54,892 nucleotides of DNA. Origin: Thermoanaerobaculum sp. (GTDB lineage: Bacteria > Acidobacteriota > Thermoanaerobaculia > Multivoradales > UBA5704). Below the pieces are notes generated by a model that saw only the letters and a list, made by a program, of their open reading frames with translations, did not search any database and was not told the DNA's origin. Both the position numbers and the translations under genes were made by a program. Location of the stretch: the NCBI GenBank assembly GCA_021154885.1, contig JAJKHS010000012.1, forward strand, positions 1 to 54,892, written 5' to 3'. Each line of letters starts with the position of its first letter. Positions within the stretch are counted from its first letter, which is position 1. Positions 52,985 through 54,892 of this stretch are shown here, piece after piece.

Positions 52985-53935
52985 ATGAGCTATCAGATTC
53001 AGGCCGGGCGCACCCTGGCCTTCGCGATCATGTTTTCCGCCGCCGCCTGGACCGGACAGGCGGCCTCGGCCCAGAGCTTCGTCTGGCCGCTGTCCGGGAC
53101 GGCGGCTCCCGCGTCCATCAACGCGGCGTTCGGCCCCCGGATCAAGGGCAGCACGGGCCTGTATGAATTCCACGAAGGGCTGGATCTGCGCGCGGCGCTC
53201 GGCACGCCGGTCCTCGCCGCTGCGACGGGCACGGTCCGTCTCCTGACGGACGCGAACGGTTGCACGGTGCAGAACGCCAACGATACGGCCAACCCGCCGT
53301 GTGCCAACCCGCTTTATCCCGGCGGCGGCCGGATCGTACAGATCGACCATGGTAACCACCTGTACACCAACTATTTCCATCTGTCGGCCCATGCCGCGGG
53401 CCTCAGCGTCGGCACGCCAGTGGGGCCGGGCGATCCCATCGGCTATGTCGGCATGACCGGCAATGCAACGATCTATCATCTGCACTTCGAGGTCAGGGAC
53501 GGCAGCCCGAACCGGGTGGATGTCCGCAACCCGCTCGGCTATCTGCCGATGAGCGCAGACGTGGCAACCGACATCGTGGCCACTTCGATCACGACGGTCA
53601 ACGGCAGCCCGGTCCTGGCGGTGACCGCGCAGGCCGCGGTGGACGATCTGAACCTGAACGAGGTCGCCGTGCGTGTGTTCGACGGGAATGGACAGCTCGT
53701 GCCACAGAGCGCCGGCACGGTGGTGCGATTCAACGAGAAGGTGAATTGCGGCTTCACCGCGACCAACCCGACGCAGGGGATCACCCTGGCGCCGGACAGC
53801 TTCAACGATCAATCCAGCCAGTATCGCCTGACCGTGCGTTTCGGCGGTCTCGTCCTCCCGTCGGGCGGCTCGTACGAGGTCACCTTGTGGGACGTCTCGC
53901 GGCTCACCTCTTCGGTGACGCGCCCGATTCATTGA
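52985..53935 (+). CDS. Secreted M23-family metallopeptidase
   Basis: The 316-residue protein starts at ATG 52985 after AAAGGAG. A signal peptide (about 1-29) precedes a lysostaphin-type M23 domain (30-190): FGPRIKGSTGLYEFHEGLDLRA holds the first His and Asp ligands, and YHLHFEVRDG the last His. A C-terminal beta domain (190-316) follows, of unknown role. M23 enzymes cut peptidoglycan cross-bridges. The intact HxH (HLH) indicates an active enzyme. Confidence 0.92.
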   Translation: MSYQIQAGRTLAFAIMFSAAAWTGQAASAQSFVWPLSGTAAPASINAAFGPRIKGSTGLYEFHEGLDLRAALGTPVLAAATGTVRLLTDANGCTVQNANDTANPPCANPLYPGGGRIVQIDHGNHLYTNYFHLSAHAAGLSVGTPVGPGDPIGYVGMTGNATIYHLHFEVRDGSPNRVDVRNPLGYLPMSADVATDIVATSITTVNGSPVLAVTAQAAVDDLNLNEVAVRVFDGNGQLVPQSAGTVVRFNEKVNCGFTATNPTQGITLAPDSFNDQSSQYRLTVRFGGLVLPSGGSYEVTLWDVSRLTSSVTRPIH

Positions 53936-54036
53936 AAGAGTACAAGGAGAGAGTACAAGCCCCGCCTCGCCCGCCGGCCCGGTTGAAACCGTAGCAGCCA
54001 GGAGGTATCTTTGACGCCGGTCCGGGGGGCGGGGTA

Positions 54037-54892
54037 TGAACCACTGGAAAGAAACTGCGGAAATCCTCTCTCGACTCGCCGAGCTGAGAGAGGCAGGGCG
54101 GCGGGCGGCGCTCGCCACGGTGGTGCGCATCGTCGGTTCCGCCTACCGCCGGCCCGGCGCCAAGTTCCTTACCGAAGAGACGGGTGACACCCTGGGCAGC
54201 GTCAGCGGCGGCTGTCTGGAGGCGGACGTGCGCGAGGTGGCCAAGGGCGTGATGGCCACGGGTCGCCCCAGCCTGCGGCATTACAGCACCGGCGCGGACG
54301 AGGACATCGTGTGGGGCCTCGGGCTGGGGTGCAACGGCCTGGTGGACGTCTTCGTGCAGCCGGCCACGGAGGGCCCGCTGGCGGCTCTGGCGGGGCGCCT
54401 GCGGGAGCTCCTGGCGGGCGATTCCCCGTTCGTGATCGCCACCGTGGTCGAAGGCGAGGGCCTGGGCTCGATGCTGGTGATGGAGCCGGACGGGACCGTC
54501 CACGGCTCGCTGGGGTCCGCGGATCTCGACGCCCTCGCCGCGGAGCACGGGCGCGGCCGCGCGCCGGCCAGCCGTTCGGAGGTGCGGGAGATCGCGGGTC
54601 GCGGGATCTTCTTCGAGGTGCCGCCGCCGCCGCCGCATCTCGTCGTCTGCGGCGCCGGCGACGACGCCCGGCCGCTCGTCGCCTATGCCGCGGACGCGGG
54701 ATTCCGCGTCACCGTCTTCGATCACCGCCCGGCGCTGCTGGCTCCGGAGTGGTTCCCGCAGGCGGCCCGGCTCGTTCTTGGCCGGCCCGAAGATCCGGGG
54801 ATCACCCTGCCTCCCGCCGCGCGCTCGCTGGCGGTGGTGAAGACCCACTCGCTGGCGCACGACCGCGAGTGGGTGCGGCGGCTGCTCGCGGC
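54037..54892 (+). CDS. XdhC/CoxI-family molybdenum-enzyme maturation protein, truncated by window end
   Basis: The frame opens at ATG 54037 (MNHWKETAEILSRL) and runs off the right edge after 285 codons without a stop. The N-terminal XdhC/CoxI domain shows LATVVRIVGSAYRRPGAKFL and GSVSGGCLEADVREVA. The Rossmann part starts near 54637 (HLVVCGAGDDARPLVAYAA, then VTVFDHRPALL). These proteins insert the sulfido ligand into molybdenum cofactor for xanthine dehydrogenase and aldehyde oxidase types. Related genes presumably follow outside the window. The AGGAGG at 54001 is not aligned with this start, so the true start could differ. Confidence 0.9.

Noticed and set aside
1-54892. tRNA or rRNA genes, prophage or complete insertion sequences
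   Set aside because: I looked for tRNA-like arms, rRNA stretches, transposase and phage structural motifs and saw none that I could support by eye.

Overview
The window is GC-rich DNA from a free-living, Gram-negative-type bacterium. The gene content points to an uncultured Acidobacteriota member, perhaps near Thermoanaerobaculia: a TIGR02999-type ECF sigma factor near a kinase-TPR protein, several CHAT-TPR proteins, FG-GAP and carboxypeptidase-regulatory-like secreted proteins, a twin-arginine asparaginase, GlgX, and many secreted proteins of no known family. This placement is inference from content and style; no rRNA, tRNA or taxonomic marker lies in the window.

Layout. 0-3.6 kb: tail of a STAS protein, an RsbU-type GAF/PP2C phosphatase and an M48 protease. 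3.6-7.4 kb: a membrane Ser/Thr kinase with TPRs, a small secreted protein and an ECF sigma factor. 7.4-8.0 kb: REP-like palindromes and a 33-residue membrane peptide. 8.0-13.8 kb (locus A): a regulator coupled by ATGA to a membrane coiled-coil protein, convergent with a PDZ-TPR-CHAT peptidase. 14-18.8 kb: secreted proteins, a 21-bp minisatellite and a decayed copy of the regulator/membrane-protein pair (locus B). 18.9-25.8 kb: a conflict-type island with a DUF4062-like/TIR/TM/SPOR-like protein, a Uma2 nuclease, a SLOG gene next to a SLOG-SLATT gene, and a UPF0175/PIN toxin-antitoxin pair. 25.9-34.0 kb: secreted and membrane proteins, a glycosylasparaginase, an FG-GAP propeller and a B12-type radical SAM enzyme. 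34.3-36.4 kb: glgX. 36.4-42.2 kb (locus C): zinc-finger anti-sigma, ECF sigma, a glycine-rich protein, a MITE-like element and a TPR-CHAT protein, all on the minus strand. 42.2-45.6 kb: an RsbSTX/RsbR-type stressosome operon. 45.9-54.9 kb: a small membrane protein, a Ste24-like protease, glpD, glpK, a GT-C glycosyltransferase, a thioesterase, an M23 peptidase and a truncated XdhC gene.

How the parts may work together. The most interesting theme is a CHAT peptidase encoded beside a sigma factor or sigma-like regulator and a single-pass membrane coiled-coil protein. The membrane proteins of loci A and C and the remnant in B share a C-terminal beta domain with a PPGDY motif. This suggests a proteolysis-controlled transcription switch, comparable in logic to the TPR-CHAT/Csx30/CASP-sigma branch of type III-E CRISPR systems but without CRISPR components. 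The second theme is the island with the TIR architecture and the SLOG/SLATT pair, both plausible unstudied defence systems. The third is partner-switching signalling at both the left end and 42-45.6 kb.
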